Position numbers and translations under genes: made by a program. Under the pieces are notes generated by a model. That model was not told the origin of the DNA, did not search any database, and was given only the letters and a program-made list of their open reading frames with translations. From an uncultured Caldilineaceae bacterium (lineage in GTDB: Bacteria > Chloroflexota > Anaerolineae > Caldilineales > Caldilineaceae): a stretch of 64,000 bases of DNA. Below are positions 41,792 through 51,149 of this stretch, in pieces (positions within the stretch are counted from its first letter, which is position 1; each line of letters begins with the position of its first letter). The stretch covers positions 2,006,722 to 2,070,721 of the forward strand of contig OY282381.1 in the NCBI GenBank assembly GCA_958295915.1, written 5' to 3'.

Positions 41792-43390
41792 ATGAACGGG
41801 AAATATATCGTACGCATTCTGAGCGTTCTGTTGGTTGTGGCTGTGCTCGGCGCCGGGTATGTGCGTCTCTTCGGCTCAGCTGAGGCAGAACAGACCGGAG
41901 GCATAGCGGCTGTGGCAGCCAGCGTCGAATCCACGCTCATCCGCTCGGCAGACACGGCCGTCGACCGGGTAACCGCAGCCGGCAATATCGAACTCGTGGA
42001 CACAACGCAGGTGGTAGCGCAGGTCAATGGCTACGTAAAAGATGTGCTGGTCGAAGTTGGCGACGTGATCAGCAGCGGCGATCTGCTGGTGGCGCTGGAT
42101 CGGGACGATCTGCGCCGTGCAGTGGACCAGGCCCGCATCAGTCTGACGACAGCTCAACTGCAGCTCGAAAATCTGTTGGCCGCCTCCAGCGCAGCCGAGC
42201 TCGCTGCGGCGGAAGCAGACCTGAAATCGGCCCAGGAAAATTTGGCCGAGGTGCAGAACGGCGCCAGAGACAGGGAACTGGCCGCAGCCCAAAGCAATGC
42301 CACTTCCGCTTGGGCCAGATACAATAGCCTTCTGGATGGACCCAGCGAGAATAAACGGATCCAACTGGCCGCAGCAGTGGAAAAGGCGCGCGTAACCATG
42401 CAGGAAGCCCAGACCGGGTATGATAGAGTGGCCTGGCGCAACGATGTGGGTATGACTCAGCAGGCAGCCCAACTGCAGCAGACGACAATTGCCTATGAGT
42501 CCGCATTGGCCACCTACGAGGAAGCAGTTGCGCCCGCCTCCAAATCGGATTTGCACTCGGCGCTGAGCCAGGCCCAAACCGCTCAGGACCAGCTAGATGC
42601 TCTGTTGGCCGGCCCGACAGCCGCTAACCTGGCTGCTGCTGAAGCGCAGGCCGCCTCTGCCCAATCCAAACTGAACACCCTGTTGAGCGGCGCGAATGAA
42701 ACGGATGTCGAATTGGCGCAGTTGAAGATCGAACAGGCGCAGCTGACCCTGCAAGAAGCAATGAGCAACCTGATAAACACACAGTTGGTCGCCCCATCTA
42801 AGGGTACCATCCTGCGGGTCAATGTGGACGAAAGCGACCGGATTTCAGCGGGGACTGTCGCCATCACCCTGGCCGACCTGAGCCAACTGCAACTAACAGT
42901 GAATGTCGCCGAAGTCGATATTCCCAAGATCAACGTCGGCCAGCTGGCCGACGTGACGATCGATGCCTTCCCCAACACGGTATTTGCAGGGATGATCAGC
43001 AACATCGAGCCATCCAGCAGCCCCCAACAGGGGGTCATCAACTACCCAGTGACGGTGCGTCTGATCGATGAATCCTTGACCAGCGTGCTACCCGGCATGA
43101 CGGCCGTTGCCACCCTGCGGAGCGAAATGGCAGACGCCCGCTGGCTGGTTCCCACGCCTGCCATTCAGGAAAACAACGGCGAGACGGCGGTGATTGTGAC
43201 GAGCGGCGAACAGCCGCTACCGGTCACTGTAACGGTGGAGGGCGTTCAGGGCGAATGGACTGTTGTTCGTTCAACGCAGTTGCAGAGCGGCGATGAAGTA
43301 ATGGGCGCCACCACTTTCGTCAGGCAGGACGACGAATGGACTATCTTCTCCGAAGGGCCACCTCCTGGCGCCGTCGGCCCGGACAATTAG
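41792..43390 (+). CDS. HlyD/MacA-like periplasmic adaptor protein
   Basis: A 532-residue membrane fusion protein. It has an N-terminal anchor (IVRILSVLLVVAVLGAGYVRLFG), split biotinyl-lipoyl halves (VNGYVKDVLVEVGDVISSGDLLVALD and VAPSKGTILRVNVDESDRISAGTVAITLADLSQL), and between them an alpha-helical hairpin of about 230 residues rich in Ala, Gln and Leu with internally repeated LLAG/LLSG-P/A blocks. Beta-barrel and membrane-proximal domains follow. ATG 41792 has AGGAGGAG upstream. It completes a MacAB-like tripartite set, though no outer-membrane TolC gene is present. Confidence 0.9.
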   Translation: MNGKYIVRILSVLLVVAVLGAGYVRLFGSAEAEQTGGIAAVAASVESTLIRSADTAVDRVTAAGNIELVDTTQVVAQVNGYVKDVLVEVGDVISSGDLLVALDRDDLRRAVDQARISLTTAQLQLENLLAASSAAELAAAEADLKSAQENLAEVQNGARDRELAAAQSNATSAWARYNSLLDGPSENKRIQLAAAVEKARVTMQEAQTGYDRVAWRNDVGMTQQAAQLQQTTIAYESALATYEEAVAPASKSDLHSALSQAQTAQDQLDALLAGPTAANLAAAEAQAASAQSKLNTLLSGANETDVELAQLKIEQAQLTLQEAMSNLINTQLVAPSKGTILRVNVDESDRISAGTVAITLADLSQLQLTVNVAEVDIPKINVGQLADVTIDAFPNTVFAGMISNIEPSSSPQQGVINYPVTVRLIDESLTSVLPGMTAVATLRSEMADARWLVPTPAIQENNGETAVIVTSGEQPLPVTVTVEGVQGEWTVVRSTQLQSGDEVMGATTFVRQDDEWTIFSEGPPPGAVGPDN

Positions 43391-43451
43391 GTCTATATCT
43401 ATAGACCTCGAAAGGATGTGCAGTGTACATGTAAACCAGAATGAACACTAC

Positions 43452-43512
43452 AGTTTTAACGCAAAGGCGCAAAGAAACGCTAAACTGGTTTTCCTTTGCG
43501 CCTCTGCGTTCT
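43452..43512. repeat. Inverted repeat G
   Basis: AACGCAAAGGCGCAAAGAAACGC, about 18 bases, then CCTTTGCGCCTCTGCGTT: a long imperfect palindrome in the leader of the response-regulator gene. Similar AACGC-AAAGGCGC elements are common in several phyla. Confidence 0.65.
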
Positions 43513-43643
43513 GGCGTCATCATGTTGGATTCCGAAACCGTTGGTTTCAAATTGCTACAAGTTTAGGACACGGGTTGCAATGGATGCATTATGGATCGAA
43601 TCCTGAAAACCTGAACCATCCGTATCCAAAGGAACCCGCCCTC

Positions 43644-44396
43644 ATGCCGATTGAACAACTTGCCATTGCTGCAGAAACCAAGTATAACGGGTCTATGCTG
43701 GAAGAACGCATTCTGATTGTTGACGACGACCGCGAGATCGTGCGCCTGCTCCAGAGCTACTTACAGCGGGAACGGTACGCTGTGTCAGTGGCCTATGACG
43801 GCGCAAGCGCGCTCCATGCGCTGCGGCGGGAGTCACCGGCGCTGGTGCTGCTGGATCTGATGCTGCCGGACAAGGACGGTTGGGAGATCACCCGCACAGT
43901 CCGCGGCGACGAGAAGCTGGCCAATACGCTCATTATTATGCTGACAGCACGGGTAGAGGATACGGACAAGATCATCGGCCTGGAACTGGGTGCGGACGAT
44001 TACGTCACCAAGCCGTTCAATCCCCGAGAAGTGGTCGCGCGGGTGCGGGCGCTCCTACGACGCACCCAGCGGGCCACCCCTCACGCGCCGGCGTTGATCG
44101 TTGGCGACCTACAGATGGATGTAGAGCGCCGGTACGTGCAGGTGCGGGGCGCAACCACGGAACTGACACCCACTGAGTTCAGTCTGCTACAGACGCTTAT
44201 GGAGAATCCAGGCTATGTCTTCACCCGTACAGAACTGATGGATAAGGCCTTGGGCTATAACTACGACGGGGTCGATCGGATGCTAGACAGCCACATTAAA
44301 AATCTGCGCCGCAAGATCGAGGCAGATCCTCGGAAACCGGAGTTCGTCCAAACGGTTTACGGCATCGGCTACCGGCTGGCCAGAGAGCAAGGATGA
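43644..44396 (+). CDS. OmpR/PhoB-family response regulator
   Basis: A 250-residue two-domain regulator. The receiver domain has the acidic pair in ILIVDDDREIV, the phospho-acceptor Asp71 in LVLLDLMLPDKDG, and the Thr and Lys in LTARVED and YVTKPF. The C-terminal winged helix (LTPTEFSLLQTLMENPGYVFTRTELMDKALGYNYDG ... VDRMLDSHIKNLRRKIEADP) binds DNA. ATG 43644 has AAAGGA upstream; ATG 43695 would give a shorter, also complete protein. It overlaps the kinase gene by four bases and lies behind the MacAB-like exporter, which it may control. Confidence 0.93.
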   Translation: MPIEQLAIAAETKYNGSMLEERILIVDDDREIVRLLQSYLQRERYAVSVAYDGASALHALRRESPALVLLDLMLPDKDGWEITRTVRGDEKLANTLIIMLTARVEDTDKIIGLELGADDYVTKPFNPREVVARVRALLRRTQRATPHAPALIVGDLQMDVERRYVQVRGATTELTPTEFSLLQTLMENPGYVFTRTELMDKALGYNYDGVDRMLDSHIKNLRRKIEADPRKPEFVQTVYGIGYRLAREQG

Positions 44397-45841
44397 ACCG
44401 GCTATGGGTGCGGCTAAGTCTGGCGTTCGCGGCGATCGTCGTCGTCAGCTTCGGGACAATTTCCTTCACAGCGCGACGCTATTTCAGCGATACGAACCTC
44501 CGTTCTCTGGTTCTCTCCCAGTTGACCTCGCCGGCTGGCCTACGCGATCAATTAACAGAATATTATACTAGCCACGATGGTTGGCAGGGCGTAGAAATAT
44601 TGATGAGGGGCGCCGATTCCACTCTGTTTCTCGATGACACATACAGGATCATCCTCATACTGACCGACCCGGAGGGAGGGGTTCTCTACGCGACCGCCGG
44701 CGCAGATAGGCCAGACCGCCTGGCAGCGTCCCAATTGCGCCAGGCCCTGCCCATAGAAGTCGCCGGCCGTATCGTCGGCTTTCTCGATCTGGGCTCCGGC
44801 GAACGATCTCCCAGATGGCCCTTTCCTCCGTCATCACCGGACGACATTCCACCAGGTTTTGTGGAACAGGTCAGCGGATTTCTGTTGCAGGTTCTCCTCA
44901 TCGCCGGCGGATTGGCGATCGTTTTCGGTATGCTGGTCAGCCGTTGGCTCTCCGCGCCGCTCACCCATCTGGTAGACGGGACGCAGGCCATCGCCAAGCG
45001 CGACCTCAGCTTTCGGGTGGCCGAACAGGGCAGTGCCGAAATGCGGAAGGTGGCAAATTCCTTCAATGAGATGGCTTCCACGTTAGAAGGCGCGGAGACG
45101 CTGCGCCGCAACCTGTTGACCGATGTTGCTCACGAACTACGCACGCCCCTTACCGTTCTGGAAGGGAATCTGCGGGCAATTCTAGATAACGTCTATCCCC
45201 TCGAGAAAACGGAAATCGCCCGCCTATATGACCAGACCCGCCATTTGCACCGGCTGGTGAACGACTTGCGGCTATTGGCTCAGGCGGAGGCCCGCCAGTT
45301 GCCTCTGCACCGCAGCCCCAGTGATCTGGTGGTTTTGCTGGAGGAAACGGCAGAGCTTTTCGCTCCGTTGGCGGAAGAAAAGGGTATCTCTCTCCATACG
45401 AGTCTGCCGCCGTCATCTGTTTCTGCCACCGTCGATCGCATGCGGTTAGCCCAAGCCCTGCAAAATCTCCTAACGAACGCTTTGCAACACACACCGACCG
45501 GTGGGGCCATTTCCCTTTCGTTGCGGGCGGCAGGAAAGACGGCCACGATTGCTGTAGTAGATAACGGTGACGGCATCGCGCCAGAAGACATTGCTTTTAT
45601 TTTTGATCGCTTCTATCGGGTCGATGAAGCCCGAACCCGTAACACCGGTGGCGTTGGACTGGGATTGGCCATCGCACAGGCGCTGGTCGAATCCCACGAC
45701 GGAGAGATTGACGTAGCCAGTGCCGGGATAGGGCAGGGCAGCGCATTCACCATACGGCTGCCATTGGAGCAGGTGAAACATCCCGCCCCCACCCAAGGGC
45801 GAGCAGTGGACATTCCTTTGATGAGGATAGATCAGCATTGA
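44393..45841 (+). CDS. Sensor histidine kinase (HAMP, HisKA, HATPase)
   Basis: A 482-residue membrane kinase: N-terminal membrane segment (VRLSLAFAAIVVVSFGTISFTA), extracytoplasmic sensor of about 130 residues, second segment (FLLQVLLIAGGLAIVFGMLVSRWL), HAMP, then the phospho-acceptor His247 in DVAHELRTPLTVLEGN. The ATPase domain shows N (NLLTNALQHTPTGG), G1 (DNGDGIAPED), F (FDRFYRVDE) and G2 (GGVGLGLAIAQALVE) boxes. ATG overlaps the regulator stop (ATGA), so the two form an operon. The signal is unknown; proximity to the exporter suggests envelope or antibiotic stress. Confidence 0.94.
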   Translation: MNRLWVRLSLAFAAIVVVSFGTISFTARRYFSDTNLRSLVLSQLTSPAGLRDQLTEYYTSHDGWQGVEILMRGADSTLFLDDTYRIILILTDPEGGVLYATAGADRPDRLAASQLRQALPIEVAGRIVGFLDLGSGERSPRWPFPPSSPDDIPPGFVEQVSGFLLQVLLIAGGLAIVFGMLVSRWLSAPLTHLVDGTQAIAKRDLSFRVAEQGSAEMRKVANSFNEMASTLEGAETLRRNLLTDVAHELRTPLTVLEGNLRAILDNVYPLEKTEIARLYDQTRHLHRLVNDLRLLAQAEARQLPLHRSPSDLVVLLEETAELFAPLAEEKGISLHTSLPPSSVSATVDRMRLAQALQNLLTNALQHTPTGGAISLSLRAAGKTATIAVVDNGDGIAPEDIAFIFDRFYRVDEARTRNTGGVGLGLAIAQALVESHDGEIDVASAGIGQGSAFTIRLPLEQVKHPAPTQGRAVDIPLMRIDQH

Positions 45842-45870
45842 CTTTTCTCTTGTCGATTCTTATAATCTGA

Positions 45871-46152
<282 letters not shown>

Positions 46153-46160
46153 CGCTATTC

Positions 46161-46190
46161 GCGCCTCTGCTCGAAAGAGGCGCATTCAAC
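46161..46190 (+). repeat. Repeat A copy 16, leader of fabF
   Basis: GCGCCTCT-GCTCGAA-AGAGGCGC-ATTCAAC, 34 bp upstream of the fabF start, between the carbamoyltransferase relic and fabF. Confidence 0.85.
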
Positions 46191-46223
46191 TCTATCTCTG
46201 AACAACACGGAATGTATTGAACT

Positions 46224-47492
46224 ATGAACGGAAACCAGCCATTTGCCGTCCCACGCGTCGTCATCACCGGCATCGGGCTGGTGACGCCCCTGGGCCACGA
46301 CTTGGAAAGCTCCTGGGCCGGGTTGATCGCCGGAAAGTCCGGCACCGGGCGCATCATCCACTGGGACGCGACGGGCTTCCCAACGCAGATCACCGCCAGA
46401 GTGAACGATTGGGACCCGAAGGCCTATATGGATCGCAAAGACGTCCGCCGCACCAGCCGAGGCGCCCAATTGGCGTGGAAGGCGACACAAGAGGCACTGA
46501 CCCTCTCCGGTTTGGACCTATCCCAAGAGGACCGTTCCCGCATCGGCGTGGAGATGGGGCTGGCCTTCGGTGGCTGGGATATTGTCGAGGAGGCAGGCCG
46601 CAAGTTGGAGGAAGACGGCCCCCGACGTTTCAATCCGGCTAACGCCACTGCCGCGCTCATTAGCGGCGCGCCCACATTTATCGCTATCAAATGTGGCATT
46701 ACGGGCCCGACCAACAGCCAGGTGACGGCCTGCGCCACGGGTATCACCGCCATCGGCGAAGCGGCGCGTCGCATCCAGCGCGGGGATGCGGATGTGATGC
46801 TGGCCGGCGGGGCCGAGGGATATCTGACCAAAATGGCGATTTCCACCTTCAGCCGTCTGGGCGCCGCCAGCACCCGCAACGATGAGCCAGAAAGCGCCTG
46901 TCGTCCCTTCAGCGGTGACAGAGACGGGATGGTCGTCGGCGAAGGCGCGGCCGCATTTGTGCTGGAAACATTGGAACATGCGCAGGCGCGGGGCGCACAA
47001 ATTCTGGCTGAGTTCGCTGGCTACGGGCTGAGTGAAGATGCCTTCGACCTGGTGGCGCCGGAGCCAAGCGGCCAGGGCGCAACCCAATGTATGCGGTTGG
47101 CCCTGCGTGAAAGCGGCCTCGGAGTTGGCAACATCGACTGGATTGTCGCCCACGGCACCGGCACAATTTTGAACGACAAAGCGGAGACCGCTGCCATCAA
47201 ACGCATCTTCGGCAAGAGCGCCTATGACATACCCATTACCAGCATCAAGAGCAGCATCGGTCACGCAATGGGCGCGGCCGGGGCCCAGAGCGCGGCCGTG
47301 ATCGTAAAGGCAATGCAGGCGCACCGCATCCCACCGACGATCAACTACAATGAACTGGATCCAGACTGCGACCTCGACTACGTGCCCAACGTCAGCCGCG
47401 CCCATCAGGTCGATGCTGGCCTGTGCAACGGCTTCGGAATCGGCGGCCAGAACGCATCCCTGATTCTCAAACGCTTTAAGGAGACGGCATAA
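46224..47492 (+). CDS. fabF: Beta-ketoacyl-ACP synthase II
   Basis: A 422-residue condensing enzyme of type II fatty acid synthesis. The catalytic triad is Cys170 ([14 protein letters not shown]), His310 ([15 protein letters not shown]) and His347 ([12 protein letters not shown]); the GGxN-like [13 protein letters not shown] closes the protein. Length and motifs fit FabF rather than FabB. No acyl carrier protein or other fab gene is nearby, so it may serve a special pathway. Its stop codon overlaps the next start by one base. Confidence 0.93.
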   Translation: MNGNQPFAVPRVVITGIGLVTPLGHDLESSWAGLIAGKSGTGRIIHWDATGFPTQITARVNDWDPKAYMDRKDVRRTSRGAQLAWKATQEALTLSGLDLSQEDRSRIGVEMGLAFGGWDIVEEAGRKLEEDGPRRFNPANATAALISGAPTFIAIKCGITGPTNSQVTACATGITAIGEAARRIQRGDADVMLAGGAEGYLTKMAISTFSRLGAASTRNDEPESACRPFSGDRDGMVVGEGAAAFVLETLEHAQARGAQILAEFAGYGLSEDAFDLVAPEPSGQGATQCMRLALRESGLGVGNIDWIVAHGTGTILNDKAETAAIKRIFGKSAYDIPITSIKSSIGHAMGAAGAQSAAVIVKAMQAHRIPPTINYNELDPDCDLDYVPNVSRAHQVDAGLCNGFGIGGQNASLILKRFKETA

Positions 47493-48118
47493 TGCGCATC
47501 GAAAATCCCTTCCGCAAAGTCGAACGGCTGAAACGGGTCAAGAACGTACCCATGAATCCCCAAGGAGAACGAGTACCGCCGGGGCAGTTTGTGACCGAAC
47601 GTTTTCCTGTGTTGACCTACGGCCAGACAGTTCACTATTCTTCCTTGGAGGATTGGGATCTGCGCGTCTTCGGATTGGCCCAGGAAAAGCGCTTCTCCTG
47701 GAAGGAGCTGCTGGCGCTGCCGACCAAAACCCAGACTGTTGACATTCACTGCGTCACCCGTTGGAGCAAACTGGACACTACATGGAGCGGCGTGTCCTGG
47801 CGGGAATTTCTGCGCCACATCCAAGTCGATCCCGCGGCCACCCACGTGATGGCCCACTGCGACGGCGACTACACCACAAATATCGCCCTGAACGTGTTGG
47901 ACGACGACGATACAATGCTGGCTTACCTCTACCAAGGCAAATCTATCGAACCGGATCACGGATATCCACTGCGCATGCTGGCGCCGAAGAAATATTTCTG
48001 GAAGAGCGCCAAATGGCTGCGGGGGCTGGAGTTTATGCGCAGCGACCGTCCCGGCTTCTGGGAACGCTACGGCTACCACATGCAGGGAGATCCGTGGCTG
48101 GAGGAACGATTCAGCTAA
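47492..48118 (+). CDS. Sulfite-oxidase-like molybdopterin oxidoreductase
   Basis: A 208-residue protein of the sulfite oxidase-like Mo-cofactor family, single-domain and without the dimerisation domain. The Mo-ligand Cys is at position 87 in [20 protein letters not shown]; pterin-binding regions [12 protein letters not shown] and [20 protein letters not shown] follow. It has no signal peptide, so unlike MsrP it should act in the cytosol. It is coupled to fabF by a one-base overlap; the functional link is unknown. Confidence 0.88.
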   Translation: MRIENPFRKVERLKRVKNVPMNPQGERVPPGQFVTERFPVLTYGQTVHYSSLEDWDLRVFGLAQEKRFSWKELLALPTKTQTVDIHCVTRWSKLDTTWSGVSWREFLRHIQVDPAATHVMAHCDGDYTTNIALNVLDDDDTMLAYLYQGKSIEPDHGYPLRMLAPKKYFWKSAKWLRGLEFMRSDRPGFWERYGYHMQGDPWLEERFS

Positions 48119-48226
48119 GGTGGACCAAAGCCCATGTGACCTCGGTCTCGGCTTCCCCCCAAGACAAACTCTTTTCTCGTTGTTTCTCACTTCTCTCTCA
48201 TCTTCCTTCTTTTCGCGCGGTAGCGG

Positions 48227-49669
48227 ATGTCGGACATACCTGTTGCTCAATCCTCTGATCGCAAAAGCGGCTGTACTCACCATCGATCGCAATTGGCGGT
48301 GAAACGCACCGTCTCTGCCCGCATTCCCACAGCGGACGGCACGTTTTGCCTGCACCATTTTCAAAGCGACTGGGAAGAAAAGAAGCACCTTGCCCTGGTG
48401 ATAGGCGATGCGCAGGGTGAAGACGCGCTCGTCCGCATTCATTCAGAATGTTTCACCGGAGATGTGCTCGGCTCCCAACGTTGTGACTGCGGCGAACAGC
48501 TGACCCGCGCCATACAGGCCATCGCCGCGGAAGGACGAGGCGCGCTCATCTATCTGCGGCAGGAAGGGCGGGGCATCGGGTTGGAGGAGAAGCTGCGGGC
48601 CTACAATTTGCAGGATCAGGGCTACGATACCGTTGATGCCAACCTGCTGCTGGGCCATCAAGTTGACGAGCGGGACTACACTGCCGCCGTCTTGATCCTG
48701 CAGGATCTGGGCATTCAATCCGTCCGACTGCTGACGAACAATCCAGCGAAGATTGAGGGGCTGGCGGCATTGGGCATGCCGGTGCGGGAACGGATCCCCC
48801 TGCAAATGCCATCAAATCCGGAGAGGCGCGCCTATCTGGAGGCAAAGGTCGCCCGGATGCGCCACATCATCCATAATCAGCCATCCGGGCGGCAACAACC
48901 CGAGCCGGCGGAAGCATATCGACCACAGTTCGATGGGCTGCAGGCGCGCATACAAGCCCATTCACTGAGGTATGAGCGCCCTTCAGGTGTTGAACTGACG
49001 GGAATACCGAACAGGGCAGCTCGGCCATTCGTCACCCTCAGCTATGCCCAGAGCCTTGATGGCTGTCTCACCACCCGTCAAGGCATGTCTTTCCCCATCA
49101 GCGCCCCTGCCACCCTGGCGATGACCCACACACTGCGGGCTGCTCACAGAGCCATTCTGGTCGGCATTGAAACAGTGCTGGCCGACGACCCCGCATTGAC
49201 AGTGCGCCTGGTTCCAGGTGATAGTCCTCAGCCAGTGATCGTCGACTCCCGTCTGCGGGCGCCGCCCAATGCCCGTCTCCTGCACGGGGAAACACCGGTC
49301 TGGATCGCCACCACCGAACAGGCGGACCCAACCCGCAGGCAGCGCCTGGAACAGGCCGGCGCGCATATCTTCAATTTGCCCACAGATGAAAATGGCCGGG
49401 TGGACCTGGCCGCTCTTCTCACTTGCCTGAATGCTGAGGGCATCCGGTCGCTGATGGTCGAGGGGGGCGCACGAATTCTGACCAGCTTTTTGGCGGAGCG
49501 CCTGGCAGACTATGCAGTTATTACTGTTGCGCCTGTCTTTCTGGGCGGGTATCATGTAATCCAATCCGCGCGTGGAAAGGACGAATTCACATCTGTACTG
49601 CCACGTCTGCAGAATGTGCAACAGGTGCAGATAATGACGGATACAGTTCTGTGGGGAGAGGTCGTGTGA
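48227..49669 (+). CDS. Fused GTP cyclohydrolase II and RibD-type reductase
   Basis: A 480-residue fusion. Residues 25-215 are GTP cyclohydrolase II (RibA): zinc Cys75, Cys86 and Cys88 in HSECFTGDVLGSQRCDCGEQL, ALIYLRQEGRGIGLEEKLRAYNLQD and LLTNNPAKIEGL. Residues from about 265 are the RibD C-terminal reductase: FVTLSYAQSLDGCLTT, AHRAILVGIETVLADDPALTVR and LMVEGGARILTSFLAERLAD. The RibD deaminase domain is missing. The linker contains a repeat D copy in frame (R-Y-E-R-P-S-G-V-E-L-T-G-I-P-N). The start could also be GTG 48299. It heads a run of pterin-like genes and is not in a normal riboflavin operon. Confidence 0.88.
   Translation: MSDIPVAQSSDRKSGCTHHRSQLAVKRTVSARIPTADGTFCLHHFQSDWEEKKHLALVIGDAQGEDALVRIHSECFTGDVLGSQRCDCGEQLTRAIQAIAAEGRGALIYLRQEGRGIGLEEKLRAYNLQDQGYDTVDANLLLGHQVDERDYTAAVLILQDLGIQSVRLLTNNPAKIEGLAALGMPVRERIPLQMPSNPERRAYLEAKVARMRHIIHNQPSGRQQPEPAEAYRPQFDGLQARIQAHSLRYERPSGVELTGIPNRAARPFVTLSYAQSLDGCLTTRQGMSFPISAPATLAMTHTLRAAHRAILVGIETVLADDPALTVRLVPGDSPQPVIVDSRLRAPPNARLLHGETPVWIATTEQADPTRRQRLEQAGAHIFNLPTDENGRVDLAALLTCLNAEGIRSLMVEGGARILTSFLAERLADYAVITVAPVFLGGYHVIQSARGKDEFTSVLPRLQNVQQVQIMTDTVLWGEVV
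48967..49012 (+). repeat. Repeat D copy in the RibA-RibD linker
   Basis: GAGGTATGAGCGCCCTTCAG ... GACGGGAATACCGAAC, 46 bp, open in the gene's frame and placed exactly between the two enzyme domains. Confidence 0.88.
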
Positions 49670-49671
49670 AC

Positions 49672-50706
49672 ATGCGCTGTCAACGGCGCGCAGTGCTGTT
49701 CGCTGCGCCCGGCGTAGTAGAAGTGCGCAGCGAAGGGATGGCCCCGCCGGAAGCGGGTGAACTGCTGATTGAAACGATCGTCTCCGCCATCAGCGCGGGC
49801 ACGGAAATGCTCTTTTACCGCGGACAGGTTCCCGCTGGCATGGCTGTCGACATATCGATCGCTGGGCTGACCGACGCGGTAGACTACCCGCTGAAATACG
49901 GTTACGCCTGCGTGGGGCGGGTCTGCGACACAGGCGCCGCGATCTCCGAAACCTGGCGCGACCGGCTTATATTCGCCTTTCATCCCCACGAAAGCTATTT
50001 CTGCGCAACTCCGCAGACGCTCCTGCCCGTTCCCGAGGCCATTCCGCCGCCGCAGGCAGCGCTGTTGCCCAACGCCGAGACAGCTGTCAATTTGGTGATG
50101 GATGGCGCGCCGCTTGTGGGCGAGCGGGTGATGGTAATGGGGTTGGGCATCGTCGGGCTGCTCACGACAGCTCTGCTGGCGCAGTTTCCTCTGGCGGCGC
50201 TGGTCGCTGTGGACCCCCTGCCACACCGCAGACGCGCGGCCCTGCAACTGGGCGCAAGCCAAACCATCGACCCCAGCGGGCCAGACGGACCTGAACTGCT
50301 GCAAGAGACGCTGGCGGATGCGGGAGATCGACGCGGGGTCGATCTGGTTTACGAACTATCTGGTCAGCCTACAGCCCTGGACAGCGCCGTCTCGCTGGCC
50401 GGATTCAGCAGCCGCATCGTCGTCGGCTCCTGGTACGGGACAAAGCCGGCGACCCTTCAACTGGGCGGCTCTTTTCACCGCAACCGCATCCGGCTGATCA
50501 GTAGCCAGGTGAGCGCAATTGCTCCCCACCTGAGCGGCCGCTGGACCAAAGCCCGCCGCATGGAGAACGCCTGGCAGTTGCTTGCGAACCTACCTGTAAA
50601 TGAACTGATCTCCCACCAGTTCCCATTGGAGCAGGCTGCCGCGGCCTACGCGCTCATCGACAACCACCCGGAGCAGACTTTGCAGGTACTCCTGAACTAC
50701 CAATGA
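49672..50706 (+). CDS. Alcohol dehydrogenase-like (MDR family) oxidoreductase
   Basis: A 344-residue medium-chain dehydrogenase/reductase. The N-terminal GroES-like domain (SAISAGTEMLFYRGQVP) lacks the Cys-His zinc ligands of classical alcohol dehydrogenases; the Rossmann motif is VMVMGLGIVGLLTTALLAQ, with Asp at the end of beta-2 (VAVDPLPHRR), suggesting NAD. ATG 49672 has GGGGAGAGG upstream; the RibA-RibD stop overlaps a possible GTG start at 49666. Similar proteins occur in tailoring and pterin-like clusters; the substrate is unknown. Confidence 0.87.
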   Translation: MRCQRRAVLFAAPGVVEVRSEGMAPPEAGELLIETIVSAISAGTEMLFYRGQVPAGMAVDISIAGLTDAVDYPLKYGYACVGRVCDTGAAISETWRDRLIFAFHPHESYFCATPQTLLPVPEAIPPPQAALLPNAETAVNLVMDGAPLVGERVMVMGLGIVGLLTTALLAQFPLAALVAVDPLPHRRRAALQLGASQTIDPSGPDGPELLQETLADAGDRRGVDLVYELSGQPTALDSAVSLAGFSSRIVVGSWYGTKPATLQLGGSFHRNRIRLISSQVSAIAPHLSGRWTKARRMENAWQLLANLPVNELISHQFPLEQAAAAYALIDNHPEQTLQVLLNYQ

Positions 50707-50766
50707 ACCGCAGTTGCCAGTTTCCACTAACCACCGCAGTGCGCGACAGACGAAAGGATTCATGCG

Positions 50767-51144
50767 ATGTATACACTGGCAGTACAACGAGATTTTGTAG
50801 CCCAGCATTTCCTCATCGGCGGCGATTGGGGCCCGGAAAATCAGTGGCACTCCCATCACTACCGTCTGGAATTTCAATTGGAAGGCGCGGATCTGGACCA
50901 GCACGGCTATCTGGTGGATATTGTGCACGTGGAAGAGCTGGTAGAAGCATTGGCGCGCCGCTATCGCGATAAGACTCTCAACGAACTGCCAGAATTCGAC
51001 GGCCTGAACCCGAGCATCGAGCATTTCTGCCGCATCGTCGCCAACAGCTTCTCCAGTGGGTTGCACGCGGCCAATATCAGCGCGGTCACTGCCCGCATTT
51101 GGGAGAACGAAATTGCCTGGGCCTCCTACCGGCTGGAGCGCTAA
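50767..51144 (+). CDS. 6-pyruvoyl-tetrahydropterin synthase / QueD homologue with altered active site
   Basis: A 125-residue COG0720 protein. The zinc ligands are kept (His14, and His28/His30 in WHSHH). At the place of the QueD catalytic Cys (four residues before the HxH) there is Glu24, and the Asp-His pair is Asp68-Lys69, so two of the catalytic residues of QueD and mammalian PTPS are changed. Glu in place of Cys is known from PTPS-III, which makes 6-hydroxymethyl-dihydropterin, though the local spacing differs. It lies next to the RibA-RibD fusion, suggesting a side-branch pterin or pyrimidine pathway. Confidence 0.85.
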   Translation: MYTLAVQRDFVAQHFLIGGDWGPENQWHSHHYRLEFQLEGADLDQHGYLVDIVHVEELVEALARRYRDKTLNELPEFDGLNPSIEHFCRIVANSFSSGLHAANISAVTARIWENEIAWASYRLER

Positions 51145-51149
51145 CCGCC

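Noticed and set aside
43416-43643. Longer response-regulator N-terminus
   Set aside because: The upstream codons come from the inverted repeat G leader and do not resemble any receiver-domain extension.
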